From contig DASWRQ010000100.1 in the NCBI GenBank assembly GCA_036403095.1, positions 1 through 62,518 of the forward strand: 62,518 bases of DNA. Direction: 5' to 3'. The notes beneath the pieces are model-generated. The model had not been told where the DNA came from and did not search any database. It worked only from the letters and a program-made list of their open reading frames with translations. Of the stretch, positions 33,282 to 42,583 are shown piece after piece; positions within the stretch are counted from its first letter, which is position 1, and each line of letters begins with the position of its first letter. Source of the DNA: Kutzneria sp036403095. Lineage in GTDB: Bacteria > Actinomycetota > Actinomycetes > Mycobacteriales > Pseudonocardiaceae. The position numbers and the translations under genes are program-made.

Positions 33282-34088
33282 ATGACTCTCACCACGCACA
33301 GCTTTGAACTGGACGGCGTCGAGCAGCGCTACCACGTGGCCGGCAGCGGGCCCGTCTGCGTCGCGCACTCCGGCGGGCCCGGCATCGGCTGGGACTCCCT
33401 GCGGATGCGGCCACTGGAGGAGCACCTGACCATGGTGTACGTCGAGCCCATCGGGACCGGCGAGTCCGGGCGGCTGGCCGACGACGCCGACTACACGCTC
33501 GACAACTACGTGCGCTACCTGCACGCCGTCATCCAGGACCTGGGCTGCGGCCCGTTCGCGCTGCTCGGCCACTCCCACGGCGGCTTCGTCGCGCTGAAGT
33601 ACGCGCTGGCGCACCCCGTCGACGCGCTCGTGCTGTACGACACCTCGCCCGTCACCGGGGCCGAGTTCTTCGGCGACGCCGTGGCCAACATCCAGCACGC
33701 CGGCGCCGAGATCCTCGCCGCGTTCACGTCGCAGCACGGCGCCATGACCGACGACGAGCTGACCGGGGTGCTGCGGACCATCCTGCCCGCCTACTTCGCC
33801 GACTGGCGGCCCGAGTTCGAGCCGTTCCGCGCGGCCACGCAGATCTGGAGCGCGCCGTCGCGTGGCCAGGACGGGCCGTACGACGTGCGCGACCGGCTGG
33901 CCGAGATCGCCGTGCCGTCGCTCGTGCTCGTCGGCGACAGCGACTTCATCTGCGGCCCGCGGTGGGCGCAGCAGCTGCACCAGGGGCTGCCGTCCTCGCG
34001 GCTGCGGGTGATCGAGCACTGCGGGCACATCGGCCACGTCGAACGGCCCGAGGTGTTCTACGCCGAGGTGCTCAAGTTCCTGTCGTGA
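33282..34088 (+). CDS. Alpha/beta hydrolase, proline-iminopeptidase-like
   Basis: Cytoplasmic alpha/beta-hydrolase of 268 residues. The HSGGPGIGWDSL oxyanion-hole region and GHSHGG nucleophile elbow are those of the proline iminopeptidase family; the late His is in EHCGHIGHVERP. It could cleave N-terminal proline from peptides or act on amide or ester substrates. ATG at 33282 is used; a GTG six bases upstream is the alternative. It stands alone downstream of the sigma factor gene. Confidence 0.85.
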   Translation: MTLTTHSFELDGVEQRYHVAGSGPVCVAHSGGPGIGWDSLRMRPLEEHLTMVYVEPIGTGESGRLADDADYTLDNYVRYLHAVIQDLGCGPFALLGHSHGGFVALKYALAHPVDALVLYDTSPVTGAEFFGDAVANIQHAGAEILAAFTSQHGAMTDDELTGVLRTILPAYFADWRPEFEPFRAATQIWSAPSRGQDGPYDVRDRLAEIAVPSLVLVGDSDFICGPRWAQQLHQGLPSSRLRVIEHCGHIGHVERPEVFYAEVLKFLS

Positions 34089-34206
34089 TCTCGGCGGTCC
34101 GCCGCCATGTTCGTCCGTGACTGTTCACCGGTAGGACGGCCATGGCGGCGGCGCGGCCGACAGGATGGTCAACGCCACTTACCCGTCGGCCCAGCGAGGA
34201 CGCAGG

Positions 34207-35592
34207 ATGAATCGTCTCGGCGCGTACCTGACCGCATTGACCGCCGCCTCCAGCCTGATCGCCAGTCCCGCCGCGAGCCCCGCGTTCGTGGATTCCGTGT
34301 TCCTGGCCACGCACAACAGCTACTCCGGCAACGTGGACGGGGCCAAGGGCTCGATCCCGTACCAGCTCGACCACGGGGTGCGGTTCATCGAGCTCGACGT
34401 GCACGACAACGGCTACGACGCCAATCACGACTACTCCATCGGGCACAGCTCGCCCGGCGACCTGGTCGACCATGCCGGCAATCCCGCGTCCAATCTGCTG
34501 CACGACTGGCTGGCTCTGATCGCCGGCTGGTCTGCGGCGCACCCGACGCATGCGCCGCTGGTCGTGATGGTGGATCTGAAGGACGACCTCACCGACAACG
34601 CCAACTTCGCCGCCGGCAACATGACCGCGTTGAACCAGGAGTTGCAGTCCGCGTTCGGTGCACAGTTGGTCCATCCGGCCGATTACGTCGGTTCGCCGTC
34701 GGTGGATTCCTTGCGGGGACGGGTGTTGCCGCTCCTGTCCGGTGACGCCGGCAGCCGGACCGAGTACAAGCGGGATGTCGGATACCGGCCGGCCGTGGCG
34801 ATCAACAGCCGTGGGCAGATCGTCGAGGTCCACGACTCCGGGGCCGGGGCTTTGTGGTACTGGACCGGGGTCGTCGCCGCGGACGGCAGCGTGAACTGGC
34901 TTCGCCACGGGAAGTTCGACAGTGGTGTTTCGCCTGCCGTGGCGTTGAACGACGCCGGCCAGCTGGTCGAGGTGCACCAGTCCCAGACCGCTGCGACCTT
35001 GTGGTACCACGTCGGCCAGCTCGGGACCGACGGCGAGATCACCTGGCAGGCCAGTCACCAGTACGACAACGGTGTGACGCCTACGGTGGCCTTCACCGGC
35101 AGTGGGTCGTTGGTCGAGATCCACCAGAGCCAGAGCAGCAGCCAGAACTGGACCTGGAACGGGACTCTGGCCGGCAGCACGGTTTCGTGGACCGGCAACG
35201 CGAAGACGTCGGCCGCCTTGCTGACGAAGTCATCGGCCTCCGCCGGCGGTCGGAGCGTGAGCGTCTACACCGGTGCTGATGGTCCCACCGAGGCCCAGAC
35301 CTTGCGTTACAACACTTCCGGCGTCACCGGCGGTCGGATCCGGTACCAGCAAACGGCTTTCGACGAGTTCCAGGCCGGCGACAGCGCTCAGTTGCAGCAG
35401 GGCGCACTGTTCTACGCCGCCACCGCCACGAACTCGTCCTTCATCGTGTCGGCCCGGCAGTCCGGTCACGTGGTCCGTGGCTGGGACTTCGACTCGGCTT
35501 CCGACGCCACCACCCCACTGGCCAACTATCCGGCCTCGAACACGCCGTGGGCCGCGTGGTACCAGACGCTGACCGCCGGGGCGGTCCAGTAG
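34207..35592 (+). CDS. Secreted PI-PLC-X-like phosphodiesterase with beta-repeat C-terminus
   Basis: Exported protein of 461 residues. After a signal peptide (to about 25) comes a phosphatidylinositol-specific phospholipase C X-like domain with catalytic His residues in FLATHNSYSGN and SIGHSSPG and the acidic FIELDVHDN. The C-terminal 250 residues contain repeats of about 50 residues (AINSRGQIVEVHDS, ALNDAGQLVEVHQSQ, AFTGSGSLVEIHQSQ), a beta-propeller-like module probably for binding. It likely hydrolyses phospholipids or glycerophosphodiesters outside the cell. AGGACGCAGG precedes the ATG at 34207. Confidence 0.85.
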   Translation: MNRLGAYLTALTAASSLIASPAASPAFVDSVFLATHNSYSGNVDGAKGSIPYQLDHGVRFIELDVHDNGYDANHDYSIGHSSPGDLVDHAGNPASNLLHDWLALIAGWSAAHPTHAPLVVMVDLKDDLTDNANFAAGNMTALNQELQSAFGAQLVHPADYVGSPSVDSLRGRVLPLLSGDAGSRTEYKRDVGYRPAVAINSRGQIVEVHDSGAGALWYWTGVVAADGSVNWLRHGKFDSGVSPAVALNDAGQLVEVHQSQTAATLWYHVGQLGTDGEITWQASHQYDNGVTPTVAFTGSGSLVEIHQSQSSSQNWTWNGTLAGSTVSWTGNAKTSAALLTKSSASAGGRSVSVYTGADGPTEAQTLRYNTSGVTGGRIRYQQTAFDEFQAGDSAQLQQGALFYAATATNSSFIVSARQSGHVVRGWDFDSASDATTPLANYPASNTPWAAWYQTLTAGAVQ

Positions 35593-35610
35593 CAGGCGTG
35601 ACGCGCCCGC

Positions 35611-36597
35611 CTAGCTCTCGGGCTGGCGGGCGCGGCTGGGGGCGACGCGAGGGGGCTCGTTGGGCATCTTGGGATAGACCGGCGGCCAAGGGGCGTCCAT
35701 GAGACCCGCGGCCATGTCGTGGGCGGAGCGTTCGAGCAGAGGCTCCAGAGACTGCGGGGAATCGTTCATCGCGGACCACGGATCGCCATGGGAGGCAACA
35801 AGAGCGGGCACGGTCTGGATGGTCAGACCGTCGGGGTCGACGGAAGGAAGCTGCTCCCAGGACAGCGGAGTGGAAACCTGGCCGCCGACCCGGGGACGGG
35901 CGCACCAGGCGCCGAAAACGGTCTTGTGCGGCGCGTTCTGGTTGAAGTCGACAAAAACGCGGGTGCCGCGCTCCTCCTTCCACCACTTGGCGGTGATGAG
36001 AGTGGGATGCCGGCGTTCCAGCTCGCGGGCCAGGGCGACGGCGGCGGCGCGGACCTGGTAGCCGTCCCAGCGCTCGGCCAGTCGGACGTAGATGTGCAGG
36101 CCGCGGGAGCCGGTGGTCTTGACGTAGGACGTGATGCCGCACGAGGAGAGGAAATCCCGCACCAGGAGCGCGGCCTCCTGGATCTGGGGGAAGCCGATGC
36201 CGGGGGACGGGTCGAGGTCGACGCGGAGCTCGTCGGTGACGGCGGGGTTGGCGGCATGGAACGGCCACACGTGAAAACCGAGGCACCCCATGTTGACCGC
36301 CCACAGGACATGGGCCAGATCGGCGGCGACCAGGGCGTCGCTGGTGGTGCCGTTGGGGGTGGAGACGACGGTGGTCTGCAGGCACGAGGGCGCGGACTTG
36401 GGAACCCGCTTCTGGAAGAAGGACTTGCCGCCGGCGCCCTCGGGATAACGCTCCAGCAGCAGCGGCCGGCCCCGGACGGTGGACAGGAACGGAACGGCCA
36501 CGGACTGGTAGTACCGCACCAGGTCGAGCTTGGTCGCCTCGATCTTGCCGAAGAACACCTTCTCCGGATGGGTGATCTCCACGCCCTCGACGATCAT
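35611..36597 (-). CDS. LigD-type primase/polymerase domain protein
   Basis: Stand-alone NHEJ polymerase of 328 residues, equivalent to the PolDom of LigD. Conserved features: GVEITHPEKVFF at the start, FFQKRVPKSAPSCLQTTVVS, the metal-binding DLDPS in ELRVDLDPSPGIGF, and TTGSRGLHIYV. It extends DNA ends or adds ribonucleotides during Ku-dependent end joining. Its ATG overlaps the stop of the upstream ligase gene (36594-36597), so both are co-translated. No 3'-phosphoesterase (PE) domain is present here. Confidence 0.92.
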   Translation of the reverse strand: MIVEGVEITHPEKVFFGKIEATKLDLVRYYQSVAVPFLSTVRGRPLLLERYPEGAGGKSFFQKRVPKSAPSCLQTTVVSTPNGTTSDALVAADLAHVLWAVNMGCLGFHVWPFHAANPAVTDELRVDLDPSPGIGFPQIQEAALLVRDFLSSCGITSYVKTTGSRGLHIYVRLAERWDGYQVRAAAVALARELERRHPTLITAKWWKEERGTRVFVDFNQNAPHKTVFGAWCARPRVGGQVSTPLSWEQLPSVDPDGLTIQTVPALVASHGDPWSAMNDSPQSLEPLLERSAHDMAAGLMDAPWPPVYPKMPNEPPRVAPSRARQPES

Positions 36598-37661
36598 GCC
36601 CCGAACAGCGCCTTCAGCTCGGCGGGGGCGATCTGGTCCAGCTGCGAATAGGTGCACGAGGCCGGTTCCCGATCGGGGCGGAACCGGACGAGGCGGCCGC
36701 CGTGGCGCAGCCGGCCGGCCATCACGTGCTCGTAGCGCACCTCGGCGACCAGCTCGGTCCGTAGCGGCTCCCAGCTGAGATCCTTGCCGGCGCTCCACCG
36801 GCTCTGTCCGCCGGGCATACGCCCGCCGGCCTCGGACTGCGCGACGGCCCAATCCCGCCACGGATGCGTCTCCAAGGCGTTCTCCCGCAACGGGGCGAGC
36901 TCGTCGACGAGCTCCTTGCGTCGCGCGGCGGTCATGCTGCTGGCCACCCCGACGTGGTGCAGGGTGCCGTCGTCGTCGTACAGGCCGAGCAGCAGCGACC
37001 CGACGCCGTTGCCGTCCTTGTGCCAACGGAAACCGGCCACCACGCAGTCGGCGGTCCGCTCGTGCTTGACCTTCCACATCACGCGCTTGTCCTGCTCGTA
37101 CGGCAGATCGCCGGGCTTGGCCATCACGCCGTCGAAGCCGGCGCCCTCGAACCGCGTGAACCAGTCCTGCGCGACGCCGGGGTCACGGGTGAGCGGCGTG
37201 ATGTGGATCCGCGCCAGGTCCCCGCCGATCACGCTTTCGAGGAGCTCCCGCCGCCGCGCGAACGGCTCGTCCATCAGGCTGTCGTCGCCCAGCGCGAGCA
37301 GGTCGAAGGCGACGAAGCTGGCCGGCGTCTCGGCCGCCAGCTTCTTCACCCGGGACGCGGCGGGGTGCAGCCGGTTCTGCAGGGTGTCGAAGTCCAGGCC
37401 GTCGCCGGTGACAACGACGATCTCGCCGTCGACCACGCACCGTGGCGGCAGCACCTCGAGCAGCAGGTCGACCAGCTCGGGAAAGTACCGGGTCAGCGGC
37501 CGGTCGTTGCGGGAACCGAGCTCGACCTCGTCGCCGTCGCGGAACACGATGCAGCGGAAGCCGTCCCACTTGGGCTCGTACAGCAGGCCGTCCGCGGTCG
37601 GCACTTCGTGCACGGCCTTGGCGAGCATCGGTCGCACCGGGGGCATCACTGGAAGGTCCAC
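36594..37661 (-). CDS. ATP-dependent DNA ligase (LigD ligase-domain/LigC type)
   Basis: DNA ligase of 355 residues: adenylation domain with the nucleotidyl-lysine motif EPKWDGFRC (motif I), then VDGEIVV, FDLLALGDDSL and VMWKVKHERTADCVV (motif V), followed by an OB-fold (GSLLLGLYDDDGTLHHVG). It seals nicks made in NHEJ together with the downstream polymerase gene and Ku at 6.4 kb. GTG at 37661 gives the common opening DLPVMPPVRPMLAK; an ATG 15 bases inside is the alternative. A hairpin overlaps the start codon. Confidence 0.92.
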   Translation of the reverse strand: MDLPVMPPVRPMLAKAVHEVPTADGLLYEPKWDGFRCIVFRDGDEVELGSRNDRPLTRYFPELVDLLLEVLPPRCVVDGEIVVVTGDGLDFDTLQNRLHPAASRVKKLAAETPASFVAFDLLALGDDSLMDEPFARRRELLESVIGGDLARIHITPLTRDPGVAQDWFTRFEGAGFDGVMAKPGDLPYEQDKRVMWKVKHERTADCVVAGFRWHKDGNGVGSLLLGLYDDDGTLHHVGVASSMTAARRKELVDELAPLRENALETHPWRDWAVAQSEAGGRMPGGQSRWSAGKDLSWEPLRTELVAEVRYEHVMAGRLRHGGRLVRFRPDREPASCTYSQLDQIAPAELKALFGA

Positions 37662-37690
37662 AGCCGGTCACGATAGGCCGTGACCGGCTG
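37661..37690. terminator. Hairpin overlapping the ligase start codon
   Basis: CAGCCGGTCAC (37661-37671) pairs perfectly with GTGACCGGCTG (37680-37690) around an 8-base loop. It lies between the beta-helix gene (ends 37712) and the ligase gene, overlapping the first base of the ligase GTG. It may terminate the beta-helix transcript or occlude ligase translation. Confidence 0.45.
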
Positions 37691-37700
37691 TATCGCCTGG

Positions 37701-37714
37701 TGACAGCGCTGTCA
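37701..37714. promoter_or_regulatory. Perfect palindrome upstream of the NHEJ ligase operon
   Basis: TGACAGCGCTGTCA is fully self-complementary over 14 bases. It overlaps the stop codon of the beta-helix gene and lies 40-53 bases upstream of the ligase start, a suitable place for an operator. No known LexA box is matched. Confidence 0.4.
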
Positions 37715-39265
37715 GAGCTCTGCGTGACCGGTCTGGTCGAGCTGCGTGTCCGCGGTGGGTCGGCTGGTGGTCACCCGGAAGTCGGTCACGTCGTCCAACA
37801 CGAAGGTCGGCGCGCCGGCGGCCTTGTCCGCCTTGACGTGGTGGAAGTCGGCGTCGACGACGTCGCGCAGCGCGAATGCGGGCCGCAGGTCCTGCTGCTC
37901 GTAGCGGACCTCGACGTTGTCCAGGGTGACGCCGTCGACGTGCCGGATGAAGAAGCCGAACGCCGGCAGCGGGCCGAACATGGTCGGCTCCGGGTAGGCG
38001 TTCTCGGCCTCGGGCGGGTTCTCGGGAATGCCGTTCATGGTCAGCCCGCCGACCATGTGGTGGCGCACGTTGCTGATCCGCACGTCCTCGATGCGGTGGC
38101 CGGGAATGCCGGCGACGGCCGACGGGTAGCGCGGGTCGGCGTTGTGCGCGATCAGGTTGGCGATGCTGACCCGGCGCAGCGTGCCGACCGGCACGCCGGC
38201 CGGCCCCCGCATGCGCGAGCCGAGCCGGAAGAAGATCGGCATCTGCACCTCGCGCATGGTGATGTTGCTGACGGTGATGTCCTCCAGCGCGCCGCCGTCC
38301 ACGGTCTCGAAGGCCAGCCCGCGGCAGTGCTCGAAGACCACGTTGGAGATGGCGATGTTCTTGAAGCCGCCGTTGGACTCGGTGCCGCACTTGATCCGGC
38401 CGGTGCGGCCGAAGTTGGCCGTCTTGTACGTGCCGTCGACCAGTGTGCCGAGGTCGTAGCCGCTGACGAAGCAGTTGTCGATGGTGGCGTTCTCGGTGTC
38501 CCGGGCGTAGCCCAGCGCGTACGAGCTCTTCAGCACGATGGCGTCGTCGGCGGGGGAGTTGACCGTGGTGTTGGAGATGCGGACGTTCTTGCAGCAGTCG
38601 ATGTCGATGCCGTCGCGGTTGGTGTCGATCACGATGTTGTCGATGCGGAAGTTGTCCACGCCGGTGGGCAGGATGCAGAAGTGCCCGCCGTTGACCATGG
38701 TGACGTCCCTGATCACCACGTTGCGGCACAGCTTGAGCGCGATGGCCTTGTTGCCCTGCAACGGCTGCGACTCGGCGCTGCCCCCGCTGACCAAGCCCTT
38801 GCCGTCGATGGTGCCGGGCCCGCCGATGGTCACGTCGACCAGGTTCTCGCCCCAGATCAGGCTGTTGTGCCAGTGGCTGTGCCCGAAGTCCTGGTAGCTG
38901 TTGCCGGCGCCGGGCTGCTCGGCCGGGTCGTAGCCCTTGCCGCCGGCCGGCGCGGCGGCCAGCAGGGTGGCGTTGTGGGCCAGGTGGAGCGCCACATTGC
39001 TCTTGAGGTGCACGGAGTAGCTGGCGTACGTGCCGGCCGGGAAGAACACCGTGCCGCCGCGACCGGCGGCCGCGTCGATCGCGCGGTTGATCGCCGCGGT
39101 GTCGATGGTGACGCCGTCGCCACGGGCGCCGAACTCCGTGACGTCGAACAGTTTCCGGGCCGGCCGGGCCGGCTCCGCGGCGGCGGTGCCGGCCAGCGGC
39201 AGGGCCATCCCGGCCGCGCCCGCGGCCCCCAGCGTGACGATGCGACGACGACTCACCCGGTCCAT
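37712..39265 (-). CDS. Tat-exported right-handed beta-helix (GH28/pectinase-like) protein
   Basis: Extracellular protein of 517 residues. A twin-arginine signal (SRRRIVTLGAAGAAGMAL) precedes a pectate-lyase superfamily N-terminal motif (FDVTEFGARGDGVTIDTAAINRAID) and a long parallel beta-helix. GH28-type catalytic aspartates are plausible in DTNRDGIDIDCC and NSPADDAIVLKS; the motif order N-x-D, D-D, G-H is typical of polygalacturonases. It probably degrades pectin or another uronic-acid polymer. A LacI-like operator is 12 bases upstream. Confidence 0.85.
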   Translation of the reverse strand: MDRVSRRRIVTLGAAGAAGMALPLAGTAAAEPARPARKLFDVTEFGARGDGVTIDTAAINRAIDAAAGRGGTVFFPAGTYASYSVHLKSNVALHLAHNATLLAAAPAGGKGYDPAEQPGAGNSYQDFGHSHWHNSLIWGENLVDVTIGGPGTIDGKGLVSGGSAESQPLQGNKAIALKLCRNVVIRDVTMVNGGHFCILPTGVDNFRIDNIVIDTNRDGIDIDCCKNVRISNTTVNSPADDAIVLKSSYALGYARDTENATIDNCFVSGYDLGTLVDGTYKTANFGRTGRIKCGTESNGGFKNIAISNVVFEHCRGLAFETVDGGALEDITVSNITMREVQMPIFFRLGSRMRGPAGVPVGTLRRVSIANLIAHNADPRYPSAVAGIPGHRIEDVRISNVRHHMVGGLTMNGIPENPPEAENAYPEPTMFGPLPAFGFFIRHVDGVTLDNVEVRYEQQDLRPAFALRDVVDADFHHVKADKAAGAPTFVLDDVTDFRVTTSRPTADTQLDQTGHAEL

Positions 39266-39276
39266 GTGACGCAGGC

Positions 39277-39290
39277 TACAAACGTTTACA
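39277..39290. promoter_or_regulatory. LacI-type operator candidate before beta-helix gene
   Basis: TACAAACGTTTACA centres on the palindrome AAACGTTT (39280-39287) and differs by two bases from the LacI-family consensus TGTAAACGTTTACA. It lies in the 32-base gap between the P450 stop and the beta-helix start, as expected for substrate-controlled polysaccharide degradation. Confidence 0.5.
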
Positions 39291-39297
39291 TCTTGTT

Positions 39298-40443
39298 TCA
39301 ATAGGCCGTTCGCAACAGCAGCCGGGACACCCCCGTCGTGTTCGGCGCGCCGGTGCGCACCGGCGGGTCGGCCGGGTCGGTGCGCAGCACGGGGAAGCGG
39401 TCGAGCAGCAGGTTCAGCGCGATCCGGCCCTCCAGCCGGGCCAGCGGCGCGCCCAGGCAGAAGTGGATGCCGCGGCCGAAGGACAGGTGCGGGTTGGGGT
39501 CGCGGGCCGGCTCGAACTCGTCCGGACGGGCGAACACCCGCGGATCCCGGTTGCCCCGGTTCAGCCACAGCAGCACCATCCGGCCGGCCGGAATGACCTG
39601 GCCACCCAGCTCGGCCTCGACGAGCGTGGCCCGGGCCAGCACGTTGAACGGGCTGCGCAGCCGCAGCGACTCCTCGATGGTTGCGGGCAGCAGCGACCGG
39701 TCGGCCCGGATCTCGGCCGCCTGCCGCGGGTGCTCGTCCAGGCACAGCACGGTGTTGGTGAGCAGCATGGTCGTGGTGATGTGCCCGGCGAGCAGCAGCA
39801 CCATCGTGAAGTTGACCAGCTGGCCGTCGGTCAGGCGCGCCCCGTCCAGCTCGGCCTGGACCAGCCTGGTCAGCAGGTCCTCACGCGGTGCGGTCTTGCG
39901 CTCGTTGATATGGGACAGCAGGTAGTCGGCCATCGGCTGCAGCGCCGCCGCCTGCTCCTGGAAGCGCCGCGCCTGCTCGCCGTCCTCGTCCTTGGCCGTG
40001 AACTCCATGTCGTTCAACAGCAACACATCGGCCCACTGCCGGAACAGAGCCCGGTCGCTGGTTGGCACGCCGAGCAGCTCGGCGATCACGATCACCGGCA
40101 GCGGATGGGCCAACTGCGACACCAGCTCCAGGTCGCCGTCCACGGCGTCGAGCAGCTCGGTGGTCAGTGCGACGATGCGCGGCTGGAGGCCGGCCACGAC
40201 CTTCGGCGTGAACGCGCTGCTGGCCAGCGTGCGCAGCTTGCGGTGGGTCGGCGGGTCGGTCTGGATCAGGTTGCCGTCGTTGAACTGCTCCGCCGCCTCG
40301 GGCTCCGCGCCGAACAGACGGCCGATGTCGGAGGAGAACGTCGCCGGATTGTTGAGCGCGGCCAGGATCTCCGGGTGGCCGGTCACGTTCCAGGTGCCCA
40401 ACCGTTCGTCGTGGCGCACGTGCGCGTTGTCGGTGGTCGTCAT
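39298..40443 (-). CDS. Cytochrome P450
   Basis: Haem monooxygenase of 381 residues, CYP105/107-like in size. The I-helix oxygen-binding motif is LLAGHITTTM (normally AGxxTT), the ExxR is EESLR, and the haem-binding Cys lies in SFGRGIHFCLGAPLAR. It needs external ferredoxin and reductase, which are not adjacent. The substrate is unknown; the nearest genes (beta-helix enzyme, WD40) do not suggest a biosynthetic cluster. ATG at 40443; an in-frame ATG 12 bases upstream is possible. Confidence 0.93.
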   Translation of the reverse strand: MTTTDNAHVRHDERLGTWNVTGHPEILAALNNPATFSSDIGRLFGAEPEAAEQFNDGNLIQTDPPTHRKLRTLASSAFTPKVVAGLQPRIVALTTELLDAVDGDLELVSQLAHPLPVIVIAELLGVPTSDRALFRQWADVLLLNDMEFTAKDEDGEQARRFQEQAAALQPMADYLLSHINERKTAPREDLLTRLVQAELDGARLTDGQLVNFTMVLLLAGHITTTMLLTNTVLCLDEHPRQAAEIRADRSLLPATIEESLRLRSPFNVLARATLVEAELGGQVIPAGRMVLLWLNRGNRDPRVFARPDEFEPARDPNPHLSFGRGIHFCLGAPLARLEGRIALNLLLDRFPVLRTDPADPPVRTGAPNTTGVSRLLLRTAY

Positions 40444-40558
40444 GCCGCATACCATGTCGGCACGCGGTTCTACGGCGGTTTCGGAACGGTTTCACGGGAA
40501 GTCGCCTACGCAGATCTGCGTATGTCGTGCGGCGCTCGGCCGTCGGGACAATGTCCCG

Positions 40559-42583
40559 GTGGCGTTGACCAGGATCGGTACGGCTCCAGCGCCGCGACTG
40601 ACGGAAACCTTCACCGTGCCGCTGCCGGACGGCGGCCTGCACAGCATCGTCGTGCTGCCCGACGGGGACACCTGCGTGGTCAGTGCGGAGAACGACGGCA
40701 CGCTGTACCTGGTGTCGCTGGCCGAGGGGCGGGCGTTCGACCGGCTGGTCGGGCACGTCGGGCCGGTGAACAGCCTGGCGCTGGGCGATGCCGGGCGGCT
40801 GCTGCTGTCGGCGTCCGACGACGAGTCCATCCGGGTGTGGGACACGCGGACCTGGCAGACCGTGACGGTGCTGGCCGGGCACAGCGGCCACATCCGGCAG
40901 GTCGCCGCGCAGGGCAAGGTCGCGGTGTCCGGCGGCGAGGACGGCACCGTTCGGGTGTGGGACCTGGAATCCGGGGCGTGCCGGGCCGTTTTCGACGACC
41001 ATGTGTCCAGTGTGGACCGGGTCGCGATCAGTCCGGACGGGATGCTCGCGGCGTCGGCGGCGCGGGACAACCAGGTGCTGCTGTGGGATCTGGACGGGTT
41101 GCGGCTGTCGCGGGAGCTGTACGGGACGCCCCAGTTCATCCGGGAGATGCTGAACCTGGGGTGGATGGGCGACACCTGGATCCTTTGTGGACGTAACGAC
41201 ACCGGTCGCGGGCACGAGGAAGCGCCGACCGCCCTGCTGTTCGACGACTCCTTCCTCTACACGGCGGCGGCCGAGGTGATCCGCTGGGATCTTGGCGACG
41301 GATCGGAGGTCGCGCGGTTTCCTCGGCAGGGGTTCATCAATGCCCTTGGCGTGCAGGGGGATCTCGTCGCCGCCGCGTCGCTGCACGGGGTGCGGGTGTC
41401 CCGGGACGACGGGGCGTTGGCGACGTTCGGCGTGGACACCGGGCGGGTCGTCGATCTCGCGTGCCTGCCGGACGGGCAGTTGGTGACCGCGCACGAGCCC
41501 GGGACCTTGAAGCTGTGGCCGGCATTGCGTGGTGATGAGCGGGACGGCGGGCGGCACCAGGCAACCGTCACCGATCTTGTCGTGTCAGGGGACGGGTCGC
41601 GGGTGGCGAGCCTGAGCCTGACCGGCGAGGTGCTGCTGTGGGATGTCGCCGCCGGCTCCGTGGTCGCGGTGGTGGACAGTCACGACGTCCCGTGCGAGCC
41701 GGTGTTCCTGGCCGACGGCACTTTGGTGGTGGCCGAGCGCACCAAGGTGCATCTGGTGTCGCGCAACGGAAATCAGCGGGTGCTGCTGCCGGACGGCAAG
41801 GAGTCGAACATCGTCTCCGTGGCCGCGATCGGTGATCATTCGGTGCTCGTCGTGCCGTACACCGGGACTCCCCAGCTGTGGAGCGTGGCCGGCCCGCAAC
41901 GGGCCTTTGTTGGTGCGGCCGGCAATGGCGTGCGGTGCCGGCCGCTAATCGTCGGTCGGCACGCGTTGGTCGCCGCCGCGCTGCCGTCCGAGCACGAGCT
42001 GATCGGCGGCGCTCCGGTCAACGTCGTCGGCGTGCCGGCCTTGCAGTGTTGGGACCTCGCTCGTGGCGAGCTCGTCTGGACCCGGCACGGGCGGATCACC
42101 ACCGAGCTGACCTGGCCGACCTACAGTTGGACCGTCCGGTTGGCGCGCGGCACCATCGCCACGCCCGGCGAGCACGCCGACCTCACCTCGCTGTTGTTGC
42201 TCGACGCCGCGAGCGGTGCGGTCCGCCAGGAGTTCCCGCTGCCCAGGGGCTACCACCGCCCTTGCGTCGAGTTGGCCGACGGCACCCTGTTGTTCGTCGA
42301 GCACGACGAGTTCGTCAGCACCGTGCGTGGCATCTACCCCGATGAGAACGTCGTGCTGCCGTGGTTGCAGTTCCCCCGTTCGCAGGCCCTGTGTCTGGTC
42401 CCGGAGCGGAACCTGTTGGTACGCATGGGAGAACGCGACCTCCATGCGCATCGTCTGAGCTCCGGCCGGGACCTCTGCAGCGTTCGGCTGCCGGCCGACG
42501 CAGGATGTCTGGCGATGGCCGGGGATGTGGCCGTCGTCGGAGACCGTGACGGCGGTGTGCACTTCTTTCGCGTTGAGATGTAG
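40559..42583 (+). CDS. WD40-repeat protein
   Basis: A 674-residue beta-propeller protein, probably two seven-bladed propellers. WD repeats are clear in the first third: VGHVGPVNSLALGDAGRLLLS followed by IRVWDTRTWQTVTVL, and GTVRVWDLESGACRAVF, LLWDLDGL. Later blades diverge. There is no signal peptide, kinase or effector domain, so it is a cytoplasmic scaffold of unknown partner. GTG at 40559 is the best start (divergent from the P450 gene, 115 bases away). Confidence 0.8.
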   Translation: MALTRIGTAPAPRLTETFTVPLPDGGLHSIVVLPDGDTCVVSAENDGTLYLVSLAEGRAFDRLVGHVGPVNSLALGDAGRLLLSASDDESIRVWDTRTWQTVTVLAGHSGHIRQVAAQGKVAVSGGEDGTVRVWDLESGACRAVFDDHVSSVDRVAISPDGMLAASAARDNQVLLWDLDGLRLSRELYGTPQFIREMLNLGWMGDTWILCGRNDTGRGHEEAPTALLFDDSFLYTAAAEVIRWDLGDGSEVARFPRQGFINALGVQGDLVAAASLHGVRVSRDDGALATFGVDTGRVVDLACLPDGQLVTAHEPGTLKLWPALRGDERDGGRHQATVTDLVVSGDGSRVASLSLTGEVLLWDVAAGSVVAVVDSHDVPCEPVFLADGTLVVAERTKVHLVSRNGNQRVLLPDGKESNIVSVAAIGDHSVLVVPYTGTPQLWSVAGPQRAFVGAAGNGVRCRPLIVGRHALVAAALPSEHELIGGAPVNVVGVPALQCWDLARGELVWTRHGRITTELTWPTYSWTVRLARGTIATPGEHADLTSLLLLDAASGAVRQEFPLPRGYHRPCVELADGTLLFVEHDEFVSTVRGIYPDENVVLPWLQFPRSQALCLVPERNLLVRMGERDLHAHRLSSGRDLCSVRLPADAGCLAMAGDVAVVGDRDGGVHFFRVEM

